Notes under the pieces: generated by a model
What the model was told of the DNA's origin: nothing
Databases searched by the model: none
What the model saw: the letters and a program-made list of their open reading frames with translations, nothing else
Shown here: positions 35,501 to 43,584 of the stretch, one piece after another
Layout: every line of letters begins with the position of its first letter
Numbering within the stretch: position 1 is the first letter of the stretch
Program-made: the position numbers and the translations under genes
Virus record (IMG/VR): IMGVR_UViG_3300036861_000330
Coordinates: 39,157 to 103,156 of that record
DNA length: 64,000 nucleotides
Origin: a virus
Reading direction: 5' to 3' (one strand)

Positions 35501-36580
35501 CAACCCAAGCTCAATGCCAAGCGTTTGCAAGGCGTTCATGAGTGCTTCAACCGTACCCTGCCAGCCCTTCATTCGAGCAGCAGCCAGCGCTTGTGCAGCT
35601 CCATGCTCCATCACGGCCTTGTGCATTTTGTCGTACTTCTCAACACCGCCAGCCAACACAATATTTGCGGCTCGCATGGCGTCGGTGCCAAAGATTGTCT
35701 GGAACGCTGCCGCCTTCTGTGCATCTGTCATATGTGCAGTTGCACGACTATAATCGAGAATGATATCGCGAAGCGGTCTGACTCGGCCTGCCTGGTCGAA
35801 CGTCTCAACCCCAAGCGCCTTCATTGCATCTTTTGCTTTCGCAGTTGGCGCTGTGAGTCGCTGGATCATCACGCGCAAGGATGTTCCTGCGTCTGACCCT
35901 CGAATTCCAGCATTAGCAAGCATGGCAATCGATGTGACAAGAGCGTCCACAGGCTGACGGTTGGCTGCAAATGCCGCCGACCCCTGTTGTGCAGCAATTG
36001 CCACATCGTGAAGTTCTGCCGAGGACTTATTCGACGCTGCCGCAAGCATGTCGGCAATGGCCACGGCTTTTGAGCCTGCCAAGTGGAACGAGTTCAACAT
36101 ACCTGACGTGATCTTGGACGCCTCAGCGAACTCGATCTCACCAGCCGTCGCCAGTTGCAACACACCCTTGACGCCGCTCATGACATCTCTCACCGAGAGC
36201 CCCGCACGGCTCATATTGAGCATCGTGTCGGCTGCGTCTTGCGCCGTCACACCAGGCAGTCGCAAGTCATTTCCAAGGTCAATTGCCAACCGCTGCATCG
36301 CAGCCATCTGTCGGTTGTTGGCCTTGGAAGAGGCTTGCAGAATATTAAGAGACGCTTCAAACCGGCCGGCAGCATTTGCCGACTTCACCATTGCAACGGC
36401 TGTCACTGCGCCCATGTACGCAGAAGAGCGCCCGACCAAGGCTGCCGAAGCTGCAACTTGATTCTGCACACCAGCAGCACGCCCAGCTTCGCGCTGCAAG
36501 TTGCGCAGGACCGCCGTTGCATGGTCTCGGGCGTAGATCAGCATCCATATCTCAGAAGTTGATATGGCTATCTTAACCAC
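32519..36580 (-). CDS. Tape measure protein with peptidase and lytic transglycosylase domains
   Basis: The 1,353-residue protein sets tail length. Residues 1-300 are the conserved TP901-like tape measure start (TAQDAADTMLNMSRAGLSV, GTSLRVMIQRL); 380-800 have many hydrophobic helices with regular aromatic residues. Near 996 is an NlpC/P60-like strip YDCSGFM with HMAG later, and near 1195-1320 a transglycosylase strip (EAWIIQRESGG, AFGLGQLL). These would cut peptidoglycan at DNA entry. Start is GTG 36580 close to AAGGAG; other starts are possible. Confidence 0.9.
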   Translation of the reverse strand: MVKIAISTSEIWMLIYARDHATAVLRNLQREAGRAAGVQNQVAASAALVGRSSAYMGAVTAVAMVKSANAAGRFEASLNILQASSKANNRQMAAMQRLAIDLGNDLRLPGVTAQDAADTMLNMSRAGLSVRDVMSGVKGVLQLATAGEIEFAEASKITSGMLNSFHLAGSKAVAIADMLAAASNKSSAELHDVAIAAQQGSAAFAANRQPVDALVTSIAMLANAGIRGSDAGTSLRVMIQRLTAPTAKAKDAMKALGVETFDQAGRVRPLRDIILDYSRATAHMTDAQKAAAFQTIFGTDAMRAANIVLAGGVEKYDKMHKAVMEHGAAQALAAARMKGWQGTVEALMNALQTLGIELGLQLIPQLTVYVQWITKAVQAYSRMSEGNKELAATVLRLVTLFALGVAVFSRFIIIAIRVAQGVGGIVTAVKWLVPLLQFAGFALRYYVVISAMAIGKIALVARAFMILRTALTFGGAIAGGWVAIIIAGIVLLALVVYKYRKQIWDFLVGIWQKAFPPLKAAWAAITGFLVGVWQTIYTAATTTWNRVTAVIVNSVNSTKSTVTSTWNGIWAFIQGVMNSIWQFVQKIWHSQILQIIRNVVMIIATIVGTYFNVAFQIVRYVVTGIATLVGIYLMIVLKFWKTVFGGIIDITSAASRLLSTIIKYIATFIWMTIQIYFKLVWIFWKAIWRNIVSVFTSAWQGIWSLVRLVIANISLIIRTNLTAIRSIWNSTWTGARNIAKGTWDAIWFIIGPTMKRIGDWISSKIALIRAIWRVTWDFIKNFVTTTWSSMLASVTTRTGQIRDRVDSIMRRIKEIVSGAIGSVKKVFGDAWAWVVARTRDFSTNIGSAFNGIKNALRGPLNWVINNIINNFSKAFNAIASAVGVKTKLPIFNPVKLQRGGQVPGQGIGDKVPALLEPREIVIPTMKTARRRLAKSSVFLSTVEEMLGGDLSSPGAAFYAQKFAAGGIVPANVVKAQRFARSQAGKPYRWGGAGPGGYDCSGFMSAIRNVLAGDRNPYRHTFATGSFARGRGIAGMVPGFGLFTIGVMQGNPGHMAGTLGGLNVESRGGRGVIVGTGARGAKDPLFRQHFFFKPLGGSFITGDASMIDFIGMITRAFSGFGGLINKIAGGGILAPIMRAGSRILVNGGRRFLTDKAKAAISAIFGSGISGGAVGSSILGIGSALSRGLSAAEAWIIQRESGGQTTAQNPRSTAFGLGQLLLSNRTRIGRILGFSPSTTNYDQQLAMFRYYYRERYGTAERAKAFWMAHHYYGNGGVVNEPTLMLGLRTGRRGVMGESGPEAIVPLGQSTGGDLIVNFYGPVYGSKEGIRQLADDILQALLNKQGRWGGIKLGLT

Positions 36581-36610
36581 TCTCCTTCTGCCAAAGAATG
36601 CCGGTCGCCA

Positions 36611-36892
36611 CTAGCCGGGCGCTCCCCTCGTACGTTTATGTTCGGCCTCTTCTTCCTCCCACTGTTGTTTTTTCGCTTGTTCATTCAGGACGAAGTTGAC
36701 TTGTGTAATTAGTTTGTGTGGTTGGTCAAGCACCCCACCAGCAAACGGCGGCGCATGGAAGTTCTCAACAAGTTCGGCGATGTGCAGCACTCTTGCAGCG
36801 TCATTGTCGATTCGTGGTTTATTGTTGTTCGGCTTCCAAATCCAGTCCGCTACTCGTTTGTAAAATCCGCCGCTTCGGGCGTATCCTCCCAA
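36611..36892 (-). CDS. Tail assembly chaperone, frameshift extension
   Basis: This 93-codon frame overlaps the end of the first chaperone gene and is in its -1 frame. The slip probably occurs at GATTTTACAAAC in the overlap, where Phe-TTT can re-pair after a -1 slip. Such a G/GT arrangement directly before a tape measure gene is general in long-tailed phages. An internal start for independent expression is possible. The tail is acidic and basic (QQWEEEEAEHKRTRGAPG). Confidence 0.65.
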   Translation of the reverse strand: MGGYARSGGFYKRVADWIWKPNNNKPRIDNDAARVLHIAELVENFHAPPFAGGVLDQPHKLITQVNFVLNEQAKKQQWEEEEAEHKRTRGAPG

Positions 36893-37284
36893 CGGTTTAC
36901 CTTACGGATAATGGACTCGATCTCGCCGCCAACGCGAGGGTTCAACTTACCAGACCAGTCGAGCGGGTTTGCAAACTGGTACGGACGACCGTCCTTATGA
37001 CGTAAGTTGTGCCGCACAATACATTTCTTAAAGTCGTATGCACTGGTCGCTTCGTTCTTAGTTTTCAGGTCCATTGTGTCTGGACCCTTACGACCCTGCT
37101 CAGCCATCTTGACAGACATCTCCATAATCATGTCCTGGCGAGCGAGATTTTCTCCGTGGCTCATCTCACGTATTTCGACCCAGCCGCCCCTCACGCTTTT
37201 TAAATCATAGCGCTTGGGCTCTGGGTCGATGTCTACAACGACATAGTCGTCGGGTGGAATTGCAGCGTGCTGTCCGTCAGTCAT
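36850..37284 (-). CDS. Tail assembly chaperone
   Basis: The 144-residue protein starts at ATG and is typical in size and place: between the tail tube and the tape measure genes. Strips such as YDLKSVRGGWVEIREMSHGENLARQDM and AYDFKKCIVRHNL match actinophage tail chaperones. It coats the tape measure protein during tail assembly. Its 3' end overlaps the -1 frame of the downstream extension. Confidence 0.8.
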   Translation of the reverse strand: MTDGQHAAIPPDDYVVVDIDPEPKRYDLKSVRGGWVEIREMSHGENLARQDMIMEMSVKMAEQGRKGPDTMDLKTKNEATSAYDFKKCIVRHNLRHKDGRPYQFANPLDWSGKLNPRVGGEIESIIRKVNRWEDTPEAADFTNE

Positions 37285-37303
37285 TCGCTCCCCCTTCTAG
37301 AAG

Positions 37304-37447
37304 CTAGGACTGGGTATGCCGCACCATCTCATCTGGGAGGTAAGGTTTCGCTTCGACTTCGAGTACACTCGCCAGTGGACTCGAATGAAAAGTGGCAGAG
37401 TTCTTGTCGAGTCGAGAGAAAAGCACATCCCATACTGGATCTTCTAT
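37304..37447 (-). CDS. Small hypothetical ORF between tail genes
   Basis: A frame of about 47 codons (IEDPVWDVLFSRLDKN ... LPDEMVRHTQS) fills the gap between tail tube and chaperone genes. Neither ATG nor a well-placed GTG exists: ATA 37447 follows the upstream stop after one base, and GTG 37426 lies inside. Whether it is expressed is uncertain. Confidence 0.35.
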   Translation of the reverse strand: MEDPVWDVLFSRLDKNSATFHSSPLASVLEVEAKPYLPDEMVRHTQS

Positions 37448-37448
37448 A

Positions 37449-38726
37449 TTACGTAACGACCTCTTGGGTCCGAACGATAAGCTGGAAGGCACGGCTGACA
37501 GTGGTGTCGAAGACGGCCTGCAACTCCTGCCGAGCACGAATCACGTCGCCCTGACCACCAAGCGGAACCTCATAACTGTTTCGAATTGCTTTTGGCAACG
37601 TGATATCAAACCCAGTGTTCACATCGGTAATGCCAGAGACCTTCACCGTCGTTGGGGTCAACGCCTTGTAGAGGTCGAACTCGGCACGGTTCGGGAAGTC
37701 ACGGTCGAAGCTCAACGTCGCGTTTCGCGCACCGAACTTCACCCACTGGGCACCACGGTTGTTACTCTTCAGGCGGAACTGCGGCTCGCCGTTGTCCTCA
37801 ACCTGGAACTCAAACGTGTCAACGTCAAAAATCGCGGTTGTGTCAGGAATCTTGAAGTCCCACTGGCCAGCGCCAATCGGCACGCTTGTCGCAGAGTACA
37901 CCTCAGTTGGGTCAGTTTGTGTCGCCTCAGTACCACCAATAAGTGATGCACGGTACATCGCAACGCCGTCGTTCACCGTAATGGTGTAGGAACTAACAAC
38001 CAGCCCTGTGTACCCAAACACCTGGTTGTTCTTGATCTCAGTAATCGAGAGCGTTGTGGAAGTCATCGCGCTGTTTGCCGGCGTCGCAGTATAGACAAAG
38101 TTTGGTGAAGTACCAGTTCGCACCACCGTCAGCCGTGACGCCATCATGAAGTACGGAATGACATCCGGGAGAAATTCCAACTCAAGGTCGCCAGCGATGT
38201 TCTCGTTACCGGGCACTGCACCGTACGTGTCAACGGTCTGACGAATACCACGCCGCCAAATTGTTGCCTGCTGCTGACCAAGGTTTGTAGACTGCACCGG
38301 AAAGAATTTTGCTGGCGGCACATAGATACCGGAGTTACCAGCCGTATTAATGACAGGGAATGCGCCTGTGGGTGTTCCTGGCGTTGTGTCAATGTCAGTG
38401 GTAACGAGTCCAACCGTCTTGTACAGCAGCTCCGTCCCAACTGCGCCACCTGCTGCCGTCTTGTACAGCTTAAAGCCTGTCGCACCAGACACAGTCACCC
38501 ACGTTACAGTAACGGTCGATGTGGAACCAGTCGTCGTAATGCTCTGTTCGTTTGAGGCACTCGTCTCACCAGCGGCATTAATCGCTGTTACCACATACCG
38601 GTATGTGCCAGCCGTAATCGTACCACCAGTTGATGCAGTCGCCAGTGCGGACTGGACGGGTGGGAGAAGCACTTCCTTCGCAATGCCAATTGAGCCACCA
38701 CCGCCGATACCATAGACTGCGGTCAC
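37449..38726 (-). CDS. Major tail tube protein with Fn3-like insertion
   Basis: The 425-residue protein has an N-terminal arm, then an Fn3/Ig-like domain (residues ~30-125: GTYRYVVTAINAAGETSASN, WVTVSGATGFKLYKTA), then the tail tube body (IYVPPAKFFPVQSTNLGQQ ... FDRDFPNRAEFDLYKALTP). Ig-like insertions in tail tubes decorate the outside of the tail. Start ATG overlaps the upstream gene by ATGA. Confidence 0.8.
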   Translation of the reverse strand: MTAVYGIGGGGSIGIAKEVLLPPVQSALATASTGGTITAGTYRYVVTAINAAGETSASNEQSITTTGSTSTVTVTWVTVSGATGFKLYKTAAGGAVGTELLYKTVGLVTTDIDTTPGTPTGAFPVINTAGNSGIYVPPAKFFPVQSTNLGQQQATIWRRGIRQTVDTYGAVPGNENIAGDLELEFLPDVIPYFMMASRLTVVRTGTSPNFVYTATPANSAMTSTTLSITEIKNNQVFGYTGLVVSSYTITVNDGVAMYRASLIGGTEATQTDPTEVYSATSVPIGAGQWDFKIPDTTAIFDVDTFEFQVEDNGEPQFRLKSNNRGAQWVKFGARNATLSFDRDFPNRAEFDLYKALTPTTVKVSGITDVNTGFDITLPKAIRNSYEVPLGGQGDVIRARQELQAVFDTTVSRAFQLIVRTQEVVT

Positions 38727-38992
38727 TTGTTCACCGCCTTCTTCTCAGTAGCAGCAGGCTTGGCTTCTTCCTTCTGCTTTTCCTTTTCTTTCTTATGAAC
38801 TTCAACCTTCACATAATCAACGTTCTTAAAGGCATCAAGAAGGTCTCGGCCACGAACAACACGGAAGTATGCAGCGTCCTCTTCCGTAACGACTTTCGTT
38901 GACCAGTTCTTCAACACGCCAAGGCCAGGAATCTCTATCTCTGCGCCTTCATGCATGTTGGTCAATTGCGGTGTTACCGCGTAATCTGGCAA
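38723..38992 (-). CDS. Small virion or assembly protein
   Basis: The 89-residue protein (TTG start) has a short beta domain (IEIPGLGVLKNWSTKVVTEEDAAYFRVVRGRDLL, cut) and a lysine-glutamate tail (KKEKEKQKEEAKPAATEKKAV). It lies between neck and tube genes. Role unknown; possibly a neck component. Confidence 0.55.
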   Translation of the reverse strand: MPDYAVTPQLTNMHEGAEIEIPGLGVLKNWSTKVVTEEDAAYFRVVRGRDLLDAFKNVDYVKVEVHKKEKEKQKEEAKPAATEKKAVNK

Positions 38993-39001
38993 TTCCCCTC
39001 C

Positions 39002-39451
39002 TCACAAGCGCGCACGAGAGACACCACGCCACGTGAGCCGTGACCCTCGGAACTTCGCGCCACGTCTCGTCGCGATTCCTGGCTCTTTTCGAATAATATG
39101 GCCATGAATAACTAGTCCACCAAGGTTCTTCAACGGCTCACGGTGGATCACGTCAATAAGCTGCTCAGCGAATTTGTCGCCATCCTCGTTCACGGTTGGT
39201 GAGCTGTCAATCGCCGCATAAAACACAAGAATTTGCAAGTTGAGAATAACCTCAACGTAGTACCCAGTACCCTTGATCGTATAATCCGTCGTCCCTGGGT
39301 CAATCGCTGCACTTGGTACCACCGGCACACGGTCGATGTCGCCATACCAAACTTCCCGCAGCCCAACGGTGTAATCGGCTTTCAGCATGTCCTGCATCGT
39401 CTTGGTAACAAGCACGATGTCTTTGGTGAGCGTGCCGACTTGTGCGGTCAT
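39002..39451 (-). CDS. Tail terminator / tail completion protein
   Basis: The 149-residue protein starts at ATG 39451 and overlaps the gene upstream by ATGA. TAQVGTLTKDIVLVTKTMQDMLKAD and VEVILNLQILVFYAAID resemble tail terminators, which cap the tail tube and join it to the neck. The place between gpG-like and tube genes fits. Family match is by pattern and position. Confidence 0.6.
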   Translation of the reverse strand: MTAQVGTLTKDIVLVTKTMQDMLKADYTVGLREVWYGDIDRVPVVPSAAIDPGTTDYTIKGTGYYVEVILNLQILVFYAAIDSSPTVNEDGDKFAEQLIDVIHREPLKNLGGLVIHGHIIRKEPGIATRRGAKFRGSRLTWRGVSRARL

Positions 39452-39963
39452 AACCGACGAATCCTCGCTCCCCAGTTGGAGACGACGATCCCGCTTGTCC
39501 ACTTTTGGAAAATAAGAAACACTTCCCGCTCGTCCTCGTCTTGCATCACCGCGAACGGGCGCGCCGGAAACTTCACGTTATGCTTATCATCACCGAACTG
39601 GTGCAGCTCGCCGTACCATGCATACGCAGGCAGGTTGCTGTACGTCGCAAACTGTGGGCCAATCGTCCACCGAGCAAGTGCGGTTGCAGCACCAAACAGT
39701 GACCCAGTCTCGACAAGAATATCGTTGGACATCCCGCCAAGCGTGCCTTCCCGGTCACGTCGCCGTAAGGTCGCCTCGGAAAGTGGCTCCCACGGTGGCC
39801 GGCCGCCTTCAAGGAAGTTCTGCGTCACTGATGGGATCAGCACCGTACGGACGCTGGCAGTCAGTGGCACGCGGAACGTCCGAAAACCCCGTGCCATCGC
39901 ACCAAACCGGTTCCCAATGATTTTAAGATCCGGTTCGAACTTGATGTAGACGCCAGCACCCAA
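39448..39963 (-). CDS. Mu gpG-like virion morphogenesis protein
   Basis: The 171-residue protein has the phage_tail_S/gpG pattern: GRPPWEPLSEATLRRRDREG, LVETGSLFGAA and KFPARPFAVMQDEDE near the end. This family acts at the head-tail junction. TTG start. Confidence 0.75.
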   Translation of the reverse strand: MGAGVYIKFEPDLKIIGNRFGAMARGFRTFRVPLTASVRTVLIPSVTQNFLEGGRPPWEPLSEATLRRRDREGTLGGMSNDILVETGSLFGAATALARWTIGPQFATYSNLPAYAWYGELHQFGDDKHNVKFPARPFAVMQDEDEREVFLIFQKWTSGIVVSNWGARIRRL

Positions 39964-39978
39964 TCGAAAGGACTCCCC

Positions 39979-40155
39979 GTGCCAGGAAGGTCAGAACACA
40001 TCCGTATGACGCAAGACATACTTAGTAAAGAACTACCGCCACTGTTCGATGAACTCTATAGAGATTCAGCAGTTTCCCATATCGCTGCAACGATTGTCGA
40101 TAGTCTTCAGTACCACTTTGGTATCGGTGAGCACGACCGCGATCCGACTGACTAA
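39979..40155 (+). CDS. Small protein encoded against the virion block
   Basis: A 58-codon frame (GTG start with GAAAGGA upstream; ATG 40006 is an alternative) lies on the + strand in a gap between two - strand genes, filling it. Residues such as ILSKELPPLFDELYRDSAVSH look like a normal helical protein. Its opposite orientation suggests a recently gained accessory gene. Confidence 0.55.
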   Translation: MPGRSEHIRMTQDILSKELPPLFDELYRDSAVSHIAATIVDSLQYHFGIGEHDRDPTD

Positions 40156-40631
40156 TACCGATCCGCCATTGTAAATTTTATATCTTCACTGCCTTCCCAG
40201 CCGATAATAAACCCCTGCGCATCGACAATCTGGGAAGCCCCAGTGAGGTCATCTGGGTAAAAGATTGGGTTGTTTGCGCTTGGGTTTGTTGACTCAGCAT
40301 CGGTGAGCTGCAAAATACCGTTAGCCAAATCTTGTAGCAAGTTCTCAGCCATTCGCTCAAGCTTGTTGGCATATTTATTGCCGGCGTCAGACTCTTCGGA
40401 GTACGATTTATTGTACCGGTTGGCTGCAATCCGAATGGCAATAATGACCCGCACGAGCATTGGCGTTGTTGCTGCGTCAACCCACGTCGCCGTGTTATAG
40501 ACCTGGCTGAGCCGGGCAAGCACGATTGTTGCCTGATTGAACTCCTCTGGAAGAGGATCATTGTTTGGCAACAGTAACTTGCCCGGATCAAGCCAGGACT
40601 GAACTTCCGCGATACCAACATGCAGTGGCAT
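40152..40631 (-). CDS. Head-tail connector (Mu gp36-like)
   Basis: The 159-residue helical protein sits after the capsid genes. ATIVLARLSQVYNTATW, MLVRVIIAIRIAANRYNKSY and NKLERMAENLLQDLANG match connector proteins that form the ring below the portal. ATG start. Confidence 0.7.
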   Translation of the reverse strand: MPLHVGIAEVQSWLDPGKLLLPNNDPLPEEFNQATIVLARLSQVYNTATWVDAATTPMLVRVIIAIRIAANRYNKSYSEESDAGNKYANKLERMAENLLQDLANGILQLTDAESTNPSANNPIFYPDDLTGASQIVDAQGFIIGWEGSEDIKFTMADRY

Positions 40632-40635
40632 TTAG

Positions 40636-41019
40636 CTACTTTTTGTCTGGTGCCTTCGGTGGAGTTGCTGACGGGCCAGACGGCTTGACAACCGCCTTTG
40701 CCTCTGGCTCTGGCTCTGGTTCGACTTCACCACTTGCGAGCACGTAGATCTCACGCTCAGACGTTTGCAGCTTGTACGTAGCAGTGTTCAGCTCAGCTTC
40801 CGCCTTCTCCTGCTCAGCACGAGCCTTCTCTGTTGCTCTTTCAGCGGCAGTAAGTGCATCATGCACAGACTTCGGTGCGGCGGTTCCAGCGATACGAAGC
40901 TCGCGAAGTTGATCCTCAGTCATTTCGGAAGGAACTTCATCGCCACGCCGCACTTCAATCACAGTCCCGTCAGATACCCCATATTTGAAGTTAGAAAGGG
41001 CAACGTACTGTTCCGGCAC
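40636..41019 (-). CDS. Hypothetical virion-region protein with coiled coil
   Basis: The 127-residue protein (GTG start with GGAGG) has a beta-rich start, a coiled coil (ALTAAERATEKARAEQEKAEAEL) and a proline-glutamate tail (EVEPEPEPEAKAVVKPS). It may be a neck or capsid accessory protein. Confidence 0.55.
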   Translation of the reverse strand: MPEQYVALSNFKYGVSDGTVIEVRRGDEVPSEMTEDQLRELRIAGTAAPKSVHDALTAAERATEKARAEQEKAEAELNTATYKLQTSEREIYVLASGEVEPEPEPEAKAVVKPSGPSATPPKAPDKK

Positions 41020-41040
41020 TTCTCAACCTCCTTCCAACTA

Positions 41041-41508
41041 CTAATTCGGATACGCGCATGTCACGACTTTATGGGCAGTTGACGCACTAGTTGAACCAGA
41101 GAGAAGAGCCGCATACGAAGTATCCGTTAATCGTTCAGAGATCGTCTGTAGAAACGAGCCATTTGGCCAGTCGAACGTTTGTCCGTTGACATGCGCAACT
41201 GATCCACCCAACGCTCGCTTCCCAGCAGGGCACGTGACCGTCACAACGATACTTCCGCTGTAAGAAGGAATCACTTCGTCCTGAATGACAACCTCGTAGC
41301 CACGTAACCCACTCTGATTCCAGTTGAGAGCAGTCTCATTCCCAGCGCACTGCTGCCCAGCTTCGCTATCAATGGCATGAAGTAACCCGTTGCTATTTTG
41401 CCTACATCCGTGGATCACTCCGACACTGTCAGGAATACTCGCGTACGCGATCCCGCCAGCCAGCACCAACAGTGCCGAGGTGAGCCCAACTGCTAACCGC
41501 TTCCTCAC
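41041..41508 (-). CDS. Secreted protein encoded within the capsid block
   Basis: The 155-residue protein has a signal peptide (GLTSALLVLAGGIAYA) and VIHGCRQNSNGLLHAIDS ... ALNWNQSG, a pattern of exported actinobacterial proteins. It sits between the major capsid and connector genes and overlaps the capsid stop, so it is expressed with virion proteins. This is unlikely to be a virion part; a surface or superinfection role is possible. Confidence 0.7.
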   Translation of the reverse strand: MRKRLAVGLTSALLVLAGGIAYASIPDSVGVIHGCRQNSNGLLHAIDSEAGQQCAGNETALNWNQSGLRGYEVVIQDEVIPSYSGSIVVTVTCPAGKRALGGSVAHVNGQTFDWPNGSFLQTISERLTDTSYAALLSGSTSASTAHKVVTCAYPN

Positions 41509-42491
41509 GGAGCGACAGCCGTCTTAATCACGTAGCCACCAATGGCCTTTCCTGTTGTGTCCTGTGCAGGAAGCTTCAGGTCATACCGTCGCTGGTTACG
41601 GATAACATCAGACTTTCGGTTGTTTTCGCGCCACCGATCAGTCACCGTTGGAAGCCCGGCGCCATAACCCCAGTTGAACTCGTACCCAAATGCCGGAATA
41701 CGAAGCCCAGGGTTTGGTGGCACCCACGCCATCACAACGTCGCGGCCCCACAAGTAGCCGAGCGTCGGGGTCTGGCCCATCGCGGCAGTGTTCTGCCCAA
41801 CGGACGGCATAATGATGTTCGGGACACCAACCACGGCGCCAATCAGATCTGGCGACAGGATGCCACGCTCACTGTACTTGATCCGCTCGATAAAGTCTGG
41901 ATGGTCCTCAAGGATCGACATCACCTGATACGGAACGACAGCGGTGTTGGGGTCCACGAACAGTTGTGAGTTGATCGCACGCTGACCCTTACGGAAGTCA
42001 GCGATCGGGTTTGAGTTCACATAGTCCGACCACTGCGCGGTACCTGAAAGGGTGTCGAACATCTGGGTAGGTGTGGTCGCGTAGTTTGCAGTGGTAGTAA
42101 CAAGCGTCTTAATTGCGACTTCGCGCCCCAGCAACACCTTCTGCGTCACGAGAAACGCACCGTCCTCGTCAGGCGAGAACGGAGAGTCGGCGTTTTCCCG
42201 CTCTTCGTCGGTCACAGCAATTTGCAGTGCGTGCTCAACAGCGAAGTAACTGTCGGTTGACACGGCATACCCTGGAATTTCATTCGCCTCAGTGCCAGGC
42301 GCTCGAACGTCCAAGTGCGTGGACCACGCTTCGCGACCGAAGATGTAGTACTTGTTCGACTGCTTCTGAACATTGACTCGTGGGAACAACCGCTCACCCA
42401 CGAATTCATTGTTCGGGAAGCCGACCGAGATATTGGTGAGGGCAACGTCAATGTGGACGTTACCGCCGCCCCTAGGATCCCAAACAGCCAT
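41505..42491 (-). CDS. Major capsid protein
   Basis: The 328-residue protein belongs to the HK97-fold group (Mu gpT/phage capsid E-like): LTNISVGFPNNEFVGERLFPRV near the start, HALQIAVTDEERENAD and a long C-terminal beta part. It lies after scaffold and decoration genes. ATG start. Confidence 0.85.
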   Translation of the reverse strand: MAVWDPRGGGNVHIDVALTNISVGFPNNEFVGERLFPRVNVQKQSNKYYIFGREAWSTHLDVRAPGTEANEIPGYAVSTDSYFAVEHALQIAVTDEERENADSPFSPDEDGAFLVTQKVLLGREVAIKTLVTTTANYATTPTQMFDTLSGTAQWSDYVNSNPIADFRKGQRAINSQLFVDPNTAVVPYQVMSILEDHPDFIERIKYSERGILSPDLIGAVVGVPNIIMPSVGQNTAAMGQTPTLGYLWGRDVVMAWVPPNPGLRIPAFGYEFNWGYGAGLPTVTDRWRENNRKSDVIRNQRRYDLKLPAQDTTGKAIGGYVIKTAVAP

Positions 42492-42516
42492 TTAAGGTTT
42501 TCGCCTCCTCTCCTAA

Positions 42517-42930
42517 TTAGGTGCCGTACTGGCTACCAGGTATGAGCAGCACATCAATCAGGTCACCAGCAGCGCTCGCTGCACCAGAACCAGTGGAAAC
42601 AACAATCCCAACCGTTCGCGCAGCAGCAGTTGTCGTGGTCGTAACTCGCGTAAACGTAGTTGCGCCAACATCGACCATGTCACCAGCGTTCGACACACCT
42701 TCAGCAATAGCTTTCGTAATGCCAAGGATACGAACTTCAGCAACCTGCTTCCCAATGTCCGCAGTGACGACTGCCTGCTGAAGAACACCGATCGCAAGAT
42801 CGGTGGCGGCCGTGCACGGCGTGACGTGGTCCGCACCGGCGGCGCCACTGACAAGCTTCACAAGTGCGAACTGTGGAGCTGCGGCGTCAACGATAAAGCC
42901 CTTATCAAGGACGTAGTTCGGACCTGCCAT
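42517..42930 (-). CDS. Capsid decoration protein (DUF2190-like)
   Basis: The 137-residue protein has the DUF2190-type beta fold with HVTPCTAATDLAIGVLQQ and AEVRILGITKAIAEGVSNAGD. Such proteins trimerise on the capsid surface. It lies between scaffold and capsid genes. ATG start. Confidence 0.8.
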   Translation of the reverse strand: MAGPNYVLDKGFIVDAAAPQFALVKLVSGAAGADHVTPCTAATDLAIGVLQQAVVTADIGKQVAEVRILGITKAIAEGVSNAGDMVDVGATTFTRVTTTTTAAARTVGIVVSTGSGAASAAGDLIDVLLIPGSQYGT

Positions 42931-42933
42931 TCG

Positions 42934-43584
42934 TTACTTCACCTCCCCTTCAATGAACGAAGCGTTCCTGTACGCCTTGTACAGCGCTGGGTTCTCTGAG
43001 GAGAGCTGCCGCATGGCTTCTGACATGGTGACTTTGTTCTCCTGCATCCGACGCTCAACCCCAGCAGAGAACTGCTTCACCGGGTCGTCAATCGTAGACA
43101 GATCAAAGTCAGTGTCGACACGGCCACGCTCGCCAAGCTCAACCAGGCCCTTTTCTTTCACCTCAGCAAACAGCTTGACGATGTCGTCAGCAAGCGGCTT
43201 TGGCGACTTGATAAGAAGCTGAAGCAGCTTCTCCTGTGCAGGGACAGGAAGTACATAGCCCTTGCCCTCGGAAAGCGTCTGCACCGCAGTCTGTGCCTCA
43301 GACAGACGAAGTGCCGACTCAAGACGCTCTGCACGCTCACGCAGTTGCGTGTTCACGTCGCTCAGCTTCTTGAGCTGCGTCTCCTCGTCCTGGTCACGAA
43401 GTTGCTTGATAACCTCGTCCAGGCTCGTCTTCAGATCGTCCTTCGGCTCGCCACCACTGCCGTTCCCGCCGCCATTGTTCTCTGACGGTGTGTTCAGCCG
43501 CTTGTTCAGCGCATCAGCAATGTCTTCCTCACTAGCAGCCTCCGAAAGACCAAAGACTTTCCGAAGGCTATCGGTGAAGGCCAT
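42934..43584 (-). CDS. Scaffold protein
   Basis: The 216-residue protein is highly helical and charged, with a long coiled coil (KTSLDEVIKQLRDQDEETQLKKL ... RERAERLESALRLSEAQ, split here). It lies between protease and capsid genes, as scaffolds do. Overlaps the protease gene by 17 bases. Confidence 0.75.
   Translation of the reverse strand: MAFTDSLRKVFGLSEAASEEDIADALNKRLNTPSENNGGGNGSGGEPKDDLKTSLDEVIKQLRDQDEETQLKKLSDVNTQLRERAERLESALRLSEAQTAVQTLSEGKGYVLPVPAQEKLLQLLIKSPKPLADDIVKLFAEVKEKGLVELGERGRVDTDFDLSTIDDPVKQFSAGVERRMQENKVTMSEAMRQLSSENPALYKAYRNASFIEGEVK

Noticed and set aside
26863-38715. Long + strand ORFs opposite virion genes (for example 27541-27996, 31330-31857, 32997-33704, 33852-34556)
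   Set aside because: They lie wholly within well-supported - strand genes, lack ribosome binding sites and have compositions expected from the opposite strand of real codons.
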